64,000 bases of DNA from Gulosibacter macacae (GTDB lineage Bacteria > Actinomycetota > Actinomycetes > Actinomycetales > Microbacteriaceae). The notes below the pieces were generated by a model. The model made no database searches. It worked only from the letters and a program-made list of their open reading frames with translations, and was not told the origin of the DNA. The position numbers were made by a program, and so were the translations under genes. Location: assembly GCF_003865375.1 (NCBI RefSeq), contig NZ_RQVS01000003.1, forward strand, positions 154,800 to 218,799. Direction: 5' to 3'. Below are positions 46,337 to 55,487 of the stretch, one piece after another (the first letter of the stretch is position 1; each line of letters starts with the position of its first letter).

Positions 46337-47283
46337 CCTCTGGCAGTGTCACCACGACGCAGAAGCCTGCGGACACGGCACCGGCCGCGAACCGGAAGCG
46401 GCGCGGATTCGGTGCACTGCTTGCCCTGCCGACAGCAGCGTGGATCATCCTGTTCTCGCTGCTGCCGGTGGGCCTGGTCTTCTACTACTCGTTCGGCCGT
46501 AAGCCGAGCGTGTTCGGCACCCACTCGAACGATGTCTTCACCTTCGACCGTTACGTCGAAGGGCTCACCGGGTCGAACGCCTCGGTGCTCTGGAACAGCA
46601 TCGGTATTGCGCTCCTCGGCACGCTGTTCTGCTTGATCATCGCGCTGCCATTTGCCTACTGGCTTGCCCTCAAGGCGAAGCCAAGCCGCCGTGGCCTCTA
46701 TCTCGCGCTCGTGATGGTGCCGTTCTGGACAAACCTGCTCGTCCGCACGATCGGTTGGCAGATCATCCTGGCCCCGGAGGGCTGGCTCTCGCAGGCCCTG
46801 CAGAACTCCGGCCTGCTGCAAAGCCCACTCGCGATGCTCAACACCCGTGAGGCGGTGCTCCTCGGTGTGGTCTACAACTACCTGCCGATGATGATCCTGC
46901 CGCTGTTCGTTGCCTTTGACCGCGTCGCCGGCCCGTTGCGCGAAGCAAGTGCCGACCTCGGTGCGAGCCGCATCGGCACCTTCCTGCGGGTGACGCTGCC
47001 GCTTGCGTGGCCGGGCATTCTCATCGCGATCCTGTTCGTGTTCATCCCGCTCATGGGCGACTACATCACGCCGACCGTGCTCGGCGGTGCGCAGGGCATG
47101 ATGATCGGTCAGCTTGTCGCGAGCCAATTTCAGAACGCGCAGAACTGGGCGCTCGGCTCGGCGATGGCGGTACTTCTCGTCATCACGGTGCTCGCGATCG
47201 GCGCGATCATCTGGCTCATCACCAAGCTCATCGCCCTGCCGTTTAAGCGGCACTGGAGCCTCACGCTGAAGGAGGATGCGTAA
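46333..47283 (+). CDS. potB: Polyamine-type ABC transporter permease (PotB)
   Basis: The 316-residue PotB-like permease has about six membrane helices, with an EAA loop (REASADLGASRIGTFLRVTLPLA, shown in parts: REASADLGAS). A basic N-terminal segment of about 28 residues precedes the first helix. It starts inside the binding-protein stop and ends one base into the start of the next permease (TAATG). Confidence 0.88.
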   Translation: MTSGSVTTTQKPADTAPAANRKRRGFGALLALPTAAWIILFSLLPVGLVFYYSFGRKPSVFGTHSNDVFTFDRYVEGLTGSNASVLWNSIGIALLGTLFCLIIALPFAYWLALKAKPSRRGLYLALVMVPFWTNLLVRTIGWQIILAPEGWLSQALQNSGLLQSPLAMLNTREAVLLGVVYNYLPMMILPLFVAFDRVAGPLREASADLGASRIGTFLRVTLPLAWPGILIAILFVFIPLMGDYITPTVLGGAQGMMIGQLVASQFQNAQNWALGSAMAVLLVITVLAIGAIIWLITKLIALPFKRHWSLTLKEDA

Positions 47284-48122
47284 TGTCGCGCGCTAAATCG
47301 GCCGACCGGGTGTTCGGCATCTGGGCGGTGCTTGTCTTCATCTTCCTGTTCCTGCCGATCGTGATGATCATCATCTACTCGTTCAACGACGGACGCCTGC
47401 TCGTCTCGTGGCGAGAGTTCGGCTTCGGCCCCTATGAGGCGGCGTTCAGTTCACCGCAGATCATGAACTCGGTGTGGGTGACGCTGCGCGCTGCGATCGG
47501 TGCGGCGATCGTCGCGACCGCACTCGGCACCCTTGCCGGGCTTGCGCTTGCGCGTCACGGTGGTAAGTGGGCGCCCTGGCTCGTGGCCGGGCTCGCGATT
47601 GTCACGGTGACCCCCGAAATTGTGGATGCGGTGGCCTTGCTGCCCTGGTTCGTCATGCTCGGTCAGGACTTCTACCTCGCACCGTTCAATGACGGCATCG
47701 TGCGTCTCATCGTCGGTAATACACTCTTCGCCACGGCGCTCGTGTCGTTCATTGTGCGCGCGCGGTTTGAGGGCCTCGATGCGAAGCTTGAGGAGGCAAG
47801 CGCCGACCTCTATGCCTCGCCGTTCACGACCTTCCGTAAGGTGACGTTGCCGCTCGCAATGCCGGCCGTACTTTCGGGTGCGCTCCTCAGCTTCACGCTC
47901 TCGCTCGACAACACGGTGATTGCGTCGTTCGTGCAGGTGTCGGGCTCGACTCCGTGGCCGGTCTACATCCTGTCGTCGCTGAAGACCGGGTTGCGACCCG
48001 AGATCGCCGCGATGTCGACGGTGATGATTGTGCTCACGATCGTGGCGCTCGCCCTCGTCGCCATTGTGCTGCGTCGCTCAGGTGAATCGACTGCTGATAT
48101 CGCCCGCACCATGGCGGCCTAG
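47283..48122 (+). CDS. potC: Polyamine-type ABC transporter permease (PotC)
   Basis: The 279-residue PotC-like permease has about six membrane helices, YSFNDGRLLVSW near the N-terminus and the EAA loop EEASADLYASPFTTFRKV (about residues 171-188). It pairs with PotB to form the channel. It is the last gene of the operon and runs into a 31-bp hairpin. Confidence 0.88.
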   Translation: MSRAKSADRVFGIWAVLVFIFLFLPIVMIIIYSFNDGRLLVSWREFGFGPYEAAFSSPQIMNSVWVTLRAAIGAAIVATALGTLAGLALARHGGKWAPWLVAGLAIVTVTPEIVDAVALLPWFVMLGQDFYLAPFNDGIVRLIVGNTLFATALVSFIVRARFEGLDAKLEEASADLYASPFTTFRKVTLPLAMPAVLSGALLSFTLSLDNTVIASFVQVSGSTPWPVYILSSLKTGLRPEIAAMSTVMIVLTIVALALVAIVLRRSGESTADIARTMAA

Positions 48123-48125
48123 CCG

Positions 48126-48193
48126 CTAATCCGCTCGGTCCCGACTATTCCGCGCGCTGCAACGCGCGGAATAGTCGGGACCGAGCGGATTAG
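48126..48193. terminator. 31-bp perfect hairpin between convergent genes
   Basis: CTAATCCGCTCGGTCCCGAC and the following 11 bases (48126-48156) are the exact complement of 48163-48193, with a 6-nt loop. It is the longest perfect stem in the window and separates potC from the convergent methyltransferase gene. Confidence 0.8.
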
Positions 48194-48206
48194 GGTTGCT
48201 GCTCAA

Positions 48207-48815
48207 CTACTCGTCGCGCGCGACCACCAGGATGCGGAAGCCGCCACTCGTTGTCGCGCGCCGCACCTCGAACTCATCCCCGAGCGATTCGGCAAGTCGA
48301 CGCTGAAGCGAATCGGCGCCGAGATTCTTGCCCACTACCAGCCACGCCTCGCCACCCGGTGCGAGCCGGGGGAGCCAGGTGCCGAGCAGCTCATCGAGCG
48401 CCTGCTTGCCGATGCGAATCGGTGGGTTCGACCAGATGACGTCGAACTCGATGCCGGCCGGTACCTGATCGGGTGTGACCGCCTGCACGTGGCTGAGGCC
48501 GAGACGCTGCGCATTTTCGGCGGTGAGGGCGAGCGCACGCTCATTCACGTCAATTGCCCATACCTCGAGTTCGGGCGAGGCAAGGCCGAGCGCGAGCGTG
48601 ATCGGACCCCAGCCGCAGCCGATGTCGAGGGCGGTGCCGGTGGCGGGCGGCTCGGGCACCTCATCAAGCAGGATGCGCGTGGCCTTGTCGAGTCGGTCGC
48701 CGCTGAACACCGCATTGGCGGAAACCACCTCAACTTCGCGTCCCCGCAGGGTGACATTGAGTTCGCGCCGCGTGAGATCAGCTGAGGGGTTCGCCTCGAA
48801 ATAGTGCTCCGACAT
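48207..48815 (-). CDS. RsmC/RlmG-like class I SAM methyltransferase
   Basis: The 202-residue protein has the methyltransferase-small-domain signatures: SAM-binding ALDIGCGWGPITLALG (about residues 65-80) and the N2-guanine/adenine-type catalytic SNPPIRIGK (about 133-141). It resembles the catalytic half of RsmC, which makes m2G1207 in 16S rRNA; the exact target here is not proven. The ATG at 48815 follows TAGGCT by 7 bases, so it is probably leaderless. It diverges from hflX with 112 bases between starts. Confidence 0.85.
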   Translation of the reverse strand: MSEHYFEANPSADLTRRELNVTLRGREVEVVSANAVFSGDRLDKATRILLDEVPEPPATGTALDIGCGWGPITLALGLASPELEVWAIDVNERALALTAENAQRLGLSHVQAVTPDQVPAGIEFDVIWSNPPIRIGKQALDELLGTWLPRLAPGGEAWLVVGKNLGADSLQRRLAESLGDEFEVRRATTSGGFRILVVARDE

Positions 48816-48822
48816 GTGCACG

Positions 48823-48828
48823 AGCCTA
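48823..48828 (-). promoter_or_regulatory. Leaderless -10 element (TAGGCT) of the methyltransferase gene
   Basis: On the minus strand TAGGCT ends 7 bases before the ATG at 48815. Confidence 0.5.
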
Positions 48829-48912
48829 GACTTTCGCGCGCGAATTCTTTCCCTCGCATGCACGCGGTGCCGCCCTGGGCGAACGCGAGCGCCCCAATTG
48901 GGTGCTCGTGCG

Positions 48913-48918
48913 TAGACT
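48913..48918 (+). promoter_or_regulatory. Leaderless -10 element (TAGACT) of hflX
   Basis: TAGACT ends 9 bases before the ATG at 48928. Confidence 0.5.
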
Positions 48919-48927
48919 GGCGGGCAC

Positions 48928-50574
48928 ATGGCAGATCAACTTGAGCCCCAGAATTCCGAAGACACGTCCCGCAACGATGCGGATGATGTGATCGATCGCA
49001 TCCTGTCGCGTGATGAATCACAGCGCGGGCGCACCACCGTGTTTTCAGCCGGTCGAGCGGAAGCGCTCATGGCCGATAACGACGAACGGTCGAGCGATGA
49101 AGTCGACGGCTTGCAGCTCGAGCGCGCCGAGCGTGCCTCGCTGCAGCGAGTTGACGGGCTCTCAACCGAGCTTGAAGACGTCACCGAAGTTGAGTACCGC
49201 CAGGTGCGCCTGGAGAAGGTCGTGCTCATTGGCGTCTATTCGGCGGGATCGCAGCGCGACGCCGAGAACTCCTTGCAAGAGCTCGCAGCGCTTTGCGAGA
49301 CCGCTGGCGCCGTCGTGCTCGATGGTGTCTTGCAGCGGAAGCCGCATCCCGACCCGGCCACCTATCTCGGTCGTGGCAAGACTGAGGAGCTTCGCGAAAT
49401 CGTCGTCGCAACCGGTGCAGACACGGTCATCGCCGACACCGAACTCGCGCCGAGCCAGCGTCGTGCTCTCGAAGATGCGGTCAAGGTCAAGGTGATTGAT
49501 CGCACTGCGGTGATCCTCGACATCTTCAGCCAGCATGCGAAGAGCCGCGAAGGTAAGGCCCAGGTCGAACTCGCGCAGCTCGAGTACCTGCTTCCGCGTC
49601 TTCGCGGCTGGGGTCAGTCGATGTCGCGTCAGGCGGGTGGCCAGGTGTCCGGCGGTGCCGGTATGGGTTCACGCGGTCCTGGTGAGACGAAGCTCGAACT
49701 TGACCGTCGCCGCATCCACATTCGCATGGCGAAGTTACGCCGCGAGATCGCCGGGATGAAGACGGCGCGCGACACGAAGCGTGCCCGCCGCGGCCGCAAC
49801 CTCGTGCCTGCGGTGGCGATCGTTGGTTACACGAACGCCGGGAAGTCGTCGTTGCTCAACCGCATCACCCGCGCTGGTGTGCTCGTTGAGAACCAGCTCT
49901 TCGCGACGCTGGATGCAACGGTGCGGCGCACTGAAACTCCCGACGGCTTGCCGTACACCCTTGCCGACACGGTTGGCTTCGTGCGTAATCTGCCGCACCA
50001 GCTCGTGGAGGCGTTCCGGTCGACGCTCGAGGAGGTTGCCGAATCGGATGTGCTCGTGCACGTCGTCGATGCCGCGCACCCCGACCCGGCTGGGCAGATT
50101 CAGACGGTGCGCGAAGTGATTGGCGAGATCGAAGCGCGCGATATCCCCGAACTCATCGTGTTTAACAAGGCTGATCTCGTGGATGAAGAGCGCCGCATTG
50201 AATTGCGTGGGCTCGAACCAGGCAGCATGTTCGTCTCGGCGCGAACCGGGGCCGGTGTGGATGCGCTCCTCGAGCGCATCGCCGAGATGTTGCCGGTGCT
50301 TGACGTGGAGATTGAGCTCGTCATTCCGTTTGACCACGGCGACCTCGTTTCGCTCGTCCACAATCGTGGCGGCGTGATTACGCAATCACACGAGTCGGAT
50401 GGCACGCACTTGCGTGCGCGCGTGCATCCTGATCAATTGGGCATGTTTGAGCCGTACCGCGTTGGTGGCGAGCCGGCCCCGGCCGGGCGTCAGCCCGGGG
50501 TGAAGCGCAAGCCGCACGGACTCGAACAGCCCGCGCCCGAGCGAGTGATCGACCTCCCGCGCCGCGAGCTCTAA
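48928..50574 (+). CDS. hflX: GTPase HflX, ribosome-splitting factor
   Basis: The 548-residue protein has the HflX N-terminal domain (VVLDGVLQRKPHPDPATYLG; GRGKTEEL), a helical segment with the glycine-rich GGAGMGSRGPGETKLE linker, and a TrmE-Era-type GTPase domain: GYTNAGKSSL (G1), DTVGFVRNLP (G3), NKADLV (G4). HflX splits stalled or stressed ribosomes. The first 70 residues are a polar lineage-specific extension. It is expressed from a leaderless promoter and converges with lexA across repeats. Confidence 0.94.
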   Translation: MADQLEPQNSEDTSRNDADDVIDRILSRDESQRGRTTVFSAGRAEALMADNDERSSDEVDGLQLERAERASLQRVDGLSTELEDVTEVEYRQVRLEKVVLIGVYSAGSQRDAENSLQELAALCETAGAVVLDGVLQRKPHPDPATYLGRGKTEELREIVVATGADTVIADTELAPSQRRALEDAVKVKVIDRTAVILDIFSQHAKSREGKAQVELAQLEYLLPRLRGWGQSMSRQAGGQVSGGAGMGSRGPGETKLELDRRRIHIRMAKLRREIAGMKTARDTKRARRGRNLVPAVAIVGYTNAGKSSLLNRITRAGVLVENQLFATLDATVRRTETPDGLPYTLADTVGFVRNLPHQLVEAFRSTLEEVAESDVLVHVVDAAHPDPAGQIQTVREVIGEIEARDIPELIVFNKADLVDEERRIELRGLEPGSMFVSARTGAGVDALLERIAEMLPVLDVEIELVIPFDHGDLVSLVHNRGGVITQSHESDGTHLRARVHPDQLGMFEPYRVGGEPAPAGRQPGVKRKPHGLEQPAPERVIDLPRREL

Positions 50575-50578
50575 CCGG

Positions 50579-50664
50579 CTCCGTGTGCTGAGGCTAACTC
50601 CGTGTGCTGAGGCTAACTCCGTGCGCTGAGGCTCTCGAAGCGCTCGTGCTGAGGCTCTCGAAGC
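50579..50664. repeat. Tandem 19-bp repeats and GCTGAGGCTCTCGAAGC copies
   Basis: CTCCGTGTGCTGAGGCTAA occurs exactly at 50579-50597 and 50598-50616, with a diverged third copy, followed by two copies of GCTGAGGCTCTCGAAGC. The core is shared with 5551-5613. It fills the gap between convergent hflX and lexA. Confidence 0.85.
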
Positions 50665-50666
50665 CT

Positions 50667-51305
50667 CTAGACCGAACGCAACACCGCAACGACCTTGCCG
50701 AGCACCTCGGCGTGGTCGCCGAGGATCGGCTCGAAGGCCGAGTTGCGGGGGAGTAGCCAGGTGTGACCGTCGCGCTGGCGGAACGTCTTCACCGTCGCCT
50801 CGCCATCGAGCATCGCGGCGACGATCTCGCCGTTTGATGCGCTGCGCTGCTGCCGCACGACCACCCAGTCACCATCGCAGATCGCGGCATCAATCATCGA
50901 GTCGCCGACGACCTGCAAGAGAAAGAGTTCGCCGTCACCCACGAGCTGCTTGGGGAGCGGGAAGATGTCTTCCACCTGCTGCTCGGCAGTAATCGGGATG
51001 CCCGCGGCAATGCGGCCGACTACCGGCACCATGACGGCGGGGCCGGGTGTCGGGGCATCGGGCTGGTCTGAAGTCGGCACGTCGACGAGCAGTTCGATAG
51101 TGCGCGCCTGATTTGAATTGCGGCGAAGGTAGCCCAGCTTCTCGAGTTGGCCGAGCTGGTAGAACACCGACGAAAGCGAGGCGAGCCCAGCAGCGTCGCC
51201 AATCTCGCGGATGGTCGGGGCGAACCCGTGCTGCGCAATGTGTTCAGCGATGGCGCCAAGCACGCGTTCCTGGACCTTGGACAGTGGCTTGCGAACGTCG
51301 GTCAT
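50667..51305 (-). CDS. lexA: LexA repressor, SOS regulator
   Basis: The 212-residue repressor has an N-terminal winged helix-turn-helix (about residues 8-65; [20 protein letters not shown]) and a C-terminal S24 peptidase domain. The self-cleavage site is Ala101-Gly102 (RIAAGIP), nucleophile Ser136 (GDSMID) and general base Lys173 (TVKTF). It represses recA and the adjacent LysM gene until RecA filaments trigger cleavage. The ATG at 51305 follows GAGGAG. A LexA-like site upstream suggests autoregulation. Confidence 0.95.
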   Translation of the reverse strand: MTDVRKPLSKVQERVLGAIAEHIAQHGFAPTIREIGDAAGLASLSSVFYQLGQLEKLGYLRRNSNQARTIELLVDVPTSDQPDAPTPGPAVMVPVVGRIAAGIPITAEQQVEDIFPLPKQLVGDGELFLLQVVGDSMIDAAICDGDWVVVRQQRSASNGEIVAAMLDGEATVKTFRQRDGHTWLLPRNSAFEPILGDHAEVLGKVVAVLRSV

Positions 51306-51452
51306 GGTGAACTCCTCGCCGGTGCGGTAGCTGGCTGAGTGGATGGGTGCTGCGGGTTTCGGATGCAGTGGATCTCGCCGTCGCCGCCGATGTCGGAGGC
51401 TCATGGTCTGCTCTTTCTGCACCTGCTTCCACGGTAGTTGAGGCGGTGCCGC

Positions 51453-51472
51453 CGAACAAACATCTATTCGAG
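51453..51472. promoter_or_regulatory. LexA-like box upstream of lexA
   Basis: On the minus strand TCGAAT-AGAT-GTTTGT resembles the SOS consensus (TCGAAC-N4-GTTCGA) with four arm mismatches, and shares the AGAT centre with the site at 51533. It lies about 150 bases upstream of the lexA start. Confidence 0.5.
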
Positions 51473-51532
51473 CGTGTCGTTGAACTTCTTCTCGAAACTG
51501 GGGTTGCGCGGCGGCAAAATCGAAAGTAGATT

Positions 51533-51548
51533 CGAAACAGATGTTCGA
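51533..51548. promoter_or_regulatory. SOS box of the LysM gene
   Basis: CGAAAC-AGAT-GTTCGA; the GTTCGA half is exact and the other half nearly so. It lies 28 bases before the LysM start codon, in the position of a promoter-blocking operator. Confidence 0.7.
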
Positions 51549-51576
51549 ATAGCGAATGTCACAGAAGGAGAATCCC

Positions 51577-51930
51577 ATGTCAACCATCACTCAGCCCATG
51601 AACGGTCGCTCCACTGCCGCCGGCCTCCGGCTCACGGTGCGTGGACGTCGGGTGCTGGCAAGCCTGCTTCTGGCGCCGATCGGTCTCGGCATTGGCATTG
51701 GCCTTGCCCAGATCCCGGCCGCATTCGCCGGCGACAGCTCGATCGCGGCGGGCGAAACGGTCGAATACGAGTGGCGCACCGTGCTCGGCGGCGAATCGCT
51801 CTGGTCGATCAGCGAAGAGATCGCCGGTAATCGCGATATCCGCGATGTCGTGCACGAGATCATGCGCCTCAACAACCTCTCTACGGCCTCGGTGCAAGCT
51901 GGTCAGCGCATCGCTCTGCCGAACTTCTAG
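51577..51930 (+). CDS. SOS-inducible LysM membrane protein, YneA/ChiZ-like division inhibitor
   Basis: The 117-residue protein has a basic N-terminus, one membrane or signal helix (about residues 26-47) and a single LysM peptidoglycan-binding domain at the C-terminus (about 64-116; [23 protein letters not shown]). A small LysM protein divergent from lexA and under LexA control is the pattern of YneA in Bacillus, DivS in Corynebacterium and ChiZ in mycobacteria, which delay division during DNA damage. AGAAGGAG precedes the ATG at 51577. Confidence 0.85.
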   Translation: MSTITQPMNGRSTAAGLRLTVRGRRVLASLLLAPIGLGIGIGLAQIPAAFAGDSSIAAGETVEYEWRTVLGGESLWSISEEIAGNRDIRDVVHEIMRLNNLSTASVQAGQRIALPNF

Positions 51931-52025
51931 GCACACAGTTTCTCGACGTCTGAATTTCTAAGCGTCCGAGGCGGCGACACGGCGTCGGCTCGGATTTGAC
52001 CCCACGCAACCACCACCACCGTGCG

Positions 52026-52054
52026 GGGCGCGGAACCACCGGGGTTCCGCGCCC
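52026..52054 (+). terminator. Hairpin after the LysM gene
   Basis: GGGCGCGGAACC pairs perfectly with GGTTCCGCGCCC around a 5-nt loop, 95 bases after the LysM stop and before the hisC promoter. Confidence 0.65.
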
Positions 52055-52086
52055 TCGGTGTGCGTTCACGCCCTCGCGAACCGGCC

Positions 52087-52092
52087 TAGAAT
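52087..52092 (+). promoter_or_regulatory. Leaderless -10 element (TAGAAT) of hisC
   Basis: TAGAAT ends 6 bases before the ATG at 52099; the his genes would be transcribed from here. Confidence 0.55.
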
Positions 52093-52098
52093 GGCGGA

Positions 52099-53214
52099 AT
52101 GACCACTCTCGACGAACTGCCCATCCGCGATGACCTTCGCGGGCAGCGCCCCTACGGTGCGCCGCAGGAAAATGTCCGGGTCTCGATCAATGTCAACGAG
52201 AACCCATTCGATGTTCCCGAGGCAGTCGTTGACCATGTGATGAAGTCGATTCGAGAGGTCCTCCCGGGACTCAACCGCTACCCCGACCGTGAGTTTGTGC
52301 AGCTCCGCGAAAAGCTCGCGGATTACCTCGGACACGGCGTCGAGGCATCCCAGATTTGGGCAGCCAACGGTTCGAACGAGGTGCTTCAGCACCTGCTCCA
52401 GGCATTCGCTGGCCCCGGCCGCAAGGTCATGGGCTTCGGTCCTACGTACTCGATGTACCCGTTGCTCTCAGCCGGCGTCGGCAGCGAGTGGATCGCGGTC
52501 GAACGCGATGCTGACTACGAGCTCTCGCCCGAAACGGCGGCACGCGAGGTTGCAGCTCACCGCCCAGATGTGCTCATCCTCTGCTCGCCCAACAACCCCA
52601 CTGGCACGCCCGTCGATCTCGACACCATCAAGGCCGCCTACGAGGCAACCGACGGTGTCGTCATCGTCGATGAGGCCTATGGCGAGTTCAAGCCCGACGG
52701 CGTGCCCTCGGCGCTTGAGCTGCTACCGGGCCGTCCGCGGCTCATCGTGAGCCGCACCATGTCGAAGGCATTCGCCTATGCGGGTGCGCGTTTGGGCTAC
52801 TTTGCCGCTGACCCCGCCGTCGTCGATGCGGTTCGCCTCGTGCGCCTGCCGTATCACCTCTCTGCGATCACGCAGGCCGCGGCAATCGGTGCGCTCGAAT
52901 GCGCCGACATCATGCTCGGCGAGGTTGACCGCATCCGTGTGCAGCGCGACCGCCTCGTGCGCGAGATCGCCGCGCTCGGCTACCGCGTCTACCGCACTGA
53001 AGCGAACTTCGTCATGTTCGGCGGGGTGAGTGACCCGAACGAAATGTTCGAGGAGTTCTACCGCCGCTCCATCCTCATCCGCGACAATGGTCTGCCCGGA
53101 TGCCTGCGGGTGACCGCCGGAACTGAAGACGAGACCAGCGCCTTCCTCGACGCACTCGAAGAGATCACTCGCACCCGACCCGAGCTGCGCGCCACCGCGC
53201 CGGCCGAGGCCTAG
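52099..53214 (+). CDS. hisC: Histidinol-phosphate aminotransferase
   Basis: The 371-residue fold-type I PLP enzyme converts imidazole-acetol phosphate to histidinol phosphate. Lys223 in [17 protein letters not shown] is the PLP Schiff base. [18 protein letters not shown] and SPNNPTGTP are family motifs. It is the first gene of a hisC-hisB-hisH group; hisD is not upstream in this window. It has a leaderless promoter and lies 13 bases before hisB. Confidence 0.95.
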   Translation: MTTLDELPIRDDLRGQRPYGAPQENVRVSINVNENPFDVPEAVVDHVMKSIREVLPGLNRYPDREFVQLREKLADYLGHGVEASQIWAANGSNEVLQHLLQAFAGPGRKVMGFGPTYSMYPLLSAGVGSEWIAVERDADYELSPETAAREVAAHRPDVLILCSPNNPTGTPVDLDTIKAAYEATDGVVIVDEAYGEFKPDGVPSALELLPGRPRLIVSRTMSKAFAYAGARLGYFAADPAVVDAVRLVRLPYHLSAITQAAAIGALECADIMLGEVDRIRVQRDRLVREIAALGYRVYRTEANFVMFGGVSDPNEMFEEFYRRSILIRDNGLPGCLRVTAGTEDETSAFLDALEEITRTRPELRATAPAEA

Positions 53215-53227
53215 GAGAATCACCACC

Positions 53228-53833
53228 ATGACCGGAAATCGCATCGCTACCGCCAGCCGCGAGACGAGCGAATCGAAGATCGACCTCACGATCAACCTCG
53301 ACGGCACCGGACGCAGCGACATTGACACCGGAGTCCCGTTCTACGATCACATGCTCACCGCGTTTGCAAAGCACTCGCTGAGTGACCTCACGATCAAGGC
53401 CGTCGGCGACGTGCACATCGACGAGCACCACACCATCGAAGACACGGCGATTGTGCTCGGCCAGGCGATCCGCGAGGCGCTCGGCGACAAGCGCGGTATT
53501 GCGCGCTACGGTGACGCGCTCGTGCCGCTTGATGAGGCGCTCGCGCAGTGTGTAGTCGACATTTCGGGACGCCCCTTCCTCGTGCACTCGGGGGAGCCGG
53601 CCGGGTTCGAGTTCCACCGCATTGGCGGACACTTCACCGGGTCGATGGTGCGCCACGCGTTCGAGGCGATCACCTTCCACGCGGGCCTCACCGTGCACAT
53701 TCGTGTGCTCGAAGGCCGCGACCCGCACCACATTGCTGAGGCGGAGTTCAAGGCGTTCGCACGTGCGTTCCGCGCTGCGAAGCGCTTCGATGCTGAGGTC
53801 GACGGTGTGCCGTCCACGAAGGGTGCCCTGTGA
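53228..53833 (+). CDS. hisB: Imidazoleglycerol-phosphate dehydratase
   Basis: The 201-residue Mn-dependent dehydratase of histidine synthesis has the paired metal-binding segments DEHHTIEDT (about residues 71-79) and [12 protein letters not shown] (about 168-179). It is monofunctional, without the phosphatase domain of the E. coli protein. AGGAG precedes the ATG. Its stop overlaps the GTG of hisH. Confidence 0.95.
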   Translation: MTGNRIATASRETSESKIDLTINLDGTGRSDIDTGVPFYDHMLTAFAKHSLSDLTIKAVGDVHIDEHHTIEDTAIVLGQAIREALGDKRGIARYGDALVPLDEALAQCVVDISGRPFLVHSGEPAGFEFHRIGGHFTGSMVRHAFEAITFHAGLTVHIRVLEGRDPHHIAEAEFKAFARAFRAAKRFDAEVDGVPSTKGAL

Positions 53834-54570
53834 GCCGACCAGACGTCGTCGTGCTCGACTATGAGTCGGGCAATGTGCATTCCGCAGTCAAGGCGCTTGA
53901 AGCCGCTGGCGCGCGGGTAGAACTCACTGCCGACACCGAGCGCGCGGTCAACGCCGACGGTCTGCTGGTTCCTGGCGTGGGGAGCTTCGGCGCGGTCATG
54001 ACCGCGCTCGAGGCAGCCCAGGGCCCGCGCATCATCGATCGCCGCCTTGCCGGTGGCCGACCGGTGCTCGGTATTTGTGTCGGGATGCAGGTGATGTTCG
54101 GCCGCGGACTCGAAGGTCTCGAGCCGACGACGCCTCAGCTCGCAAGTGTCGACGAGCCCCGCCGTGCCCACGCAAAGAACGCGGATGAGTTCTGGTGGGA
54201 TGAACTCGAAGCGTCGGTTGACGACGGTATTGCTGGCCTCGACCAGTGGCCGGGCACAGTGCGTCGCCTGCGCGCCGAAATCTTGCCGCATATGGGTTGG
54301 AACACGGTCGACGTGGCTGAAGGATCGACGCTCTTCAAGGGTGTGGAAGAGGAACGCTTCTACTTCGTGCACAGCTTCGGTGCCACCGAGATCAACCTTG
54401 ACGAAGAAATTCCCTACGCCGAGCCGATTCGGAAGACCTATTCGACCTACGGCGAGCGCTTCCTTGCCGCGGTCGAAAACGGTCCGCTCACGGCCACGCA
54501 ATTCCACCCCGAGAAGTCGGGCGAGGCGGGCATTCAGCTGCTACGAAACTGGGTCGACTCGCTCCGCTAG
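53830..54570 (+). CDS. hisH: Imidazole glycerol phosphate synthase, glutaminase subunit
   Basis: The 246-residue class I glutaminase supplies ammonia to HisF. The nucleophile is the Cys in [12 protein letters not shown] (about residue 83) and the His-Glu pair lies in [12 protein letters not shown]. The usual size is about 200-215 residues; here an insert of roughly 30 residues (around [20 protein letters not shown]) lies just after the nucleophile region. The start is a GTG overlapping the hisB stop. hisF is not found in the window. Confidence 0.93.
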   Translation: MSRPDVVVLDYESGNVHSAVKALEAAGARVELTADTERAVNADGLLVPGVGSFGAVMTALEAAQGPRIIDRRLAGGRPVLGICVGMQVMFGRGLEGLEPTTPQLASVDEPRRAHAKNADEFWWDELEASVDDGIAGLDQWPGTVRRLRAEILPHMGWNTVDVAEGSTLFKGVEEERFYFVHSFGATEINLDEEIPYAEPIRKTYSTYGERFLAAVENGPLTATQFHPEKSGEAGIQLLRNWVDSLR

Positions 54571-54729
54571 ACGCACGGCTCGCTCGAGCACCAAACCCTC
54601 CCCAGTAGCGACCCGCTAGGCTGATCGGTGGTGCGCATCCCGCACCCGCTACGTCATCGCCGGTCTCGGCGAACCGCTTTCGCGCAGCAGCGCATCACCG
54701 CGCAGCCCGCAAACCAGAAGGAAACCGTT
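54571..54729 (+). promoter_or_regulatory. Promoter and leader of hisA
   Basis: A -10-like TAGGCT at 54617-54622 would start transcription near 54629-54631, giving a leader of about 100 bases. AGAAGGAA lies just before the GTG at 54730. The reading frame is open through the leader, so a longer N-terminus from GTG 54628 or 54631 cannot be excluded. Confidence 0.4.
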
Positions 54730-55479
54730 GTGAGCGAATTCAACACCTCGCCTACCCTCACCCTTTTCCCCGCTGTCGACATCGCCGACGGCAAGGCCGT
54801 TCGGCTTGTCCAGGGCGAAGCGGATAGCGCGACCTCGTACGGGGACCCGGTTGACGCGGCCTCGGATTGGGCCGAGCAGGGTGCCGAGTGGATTCACCTC
54901 GTCGACCTCGACGCCGCCTTTGGCCGTGGTGAGAACCGCGCCGTCATTCGCCGCGTCATTCGTGCGATGAAGGGCCGCGTGCAGGTCGAACTCTCGGGCG
55001 GCATCCGCGATGACGAGTCGCTTGAGCGCGCCGTCGAAATGGGCGTCAAGCGCATCAACCTCGGCACCGCGGCCCTCGAGAACCCCGAGTGGGCAGCTGC
55101 CGCCATCAGCCACTACGGCGAACTCATCGCCGTCGGCCTCGACGTGCGCGGCACGACCCTCGCGGCTCGTGGCTGGACCCGCGACGGCGGTGACCTCTGG
55201 ACGGTACTCGACCGCCTCGAGGCAGCAAGCTGTGCCCGATACGTCGTCACCGACGTCACCAAGGACGGCACGCTCAAGGGCCCGAACCTTGAGCTCCTCA
55301 AGGCAATCATGGAACGCACTGACCGCCCGGTCATCGCCTCGGGTGGTGTCGCCAACCTCGACGACATCGCCGCCCTGCGCGAGCTCGTGCCGCTCGGCCT
55401 CGAAGGCGCGATCGTTGGCAAGGCGCTCTACGCCGGGGCCTTCACGCTTCGTGAAGCGCTCGACGTCGCCGGCGACTAG
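54730..55479 (+). CDS. hisA: Phosphoribosyl isomerase (HisA/PriA)
   Basis: The 249-residue TIM barrel isomerises ProFAR in histidine synthesis; in many actinobacteria the same protein (PriA) also replaces TrpF. The catalytic Asp residues lie in PAVDIADG and [10 protein letters not shown], and SGGIRDD and ASGGVAN are the phosphate-binding motifs. Whether it is bifunctional depends on trpF elsewhere in the genome. The GTG at 54730 follows AGAAGGAA and gives the family's normal N-terminus. Confidence 0.93.
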   Translation: MSEFNTSPTLTLFPAVDIADGKAVRLVQGEADSATSYGDPVDAASDWAEQGAEWIHLVDLDAAFGRGENRAVIRRVIRAMKGRVQVELSGGIRDDESLERAVEMGVKRINLGTAALENPEWAAAAISHYGELIAVGLDVRGTTLAARGWTRDGGDLWTVLDRLEAASCARYVVTDVTKDGTLKGPNLELLKAIMERTDRPVIASGGVANLDDIAALRELVPLGLEGAIVGKALYAGAFTLREALDVAGD

Positions 55480-55487
55480 TCGTAACA

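Noticed and set aside
45907-47253. A 448-codon open frame on the minus strand
   Set aside because: Antisense to the potD and potB genes; Arg/Glu/His-rich composition typical of shadow frames.
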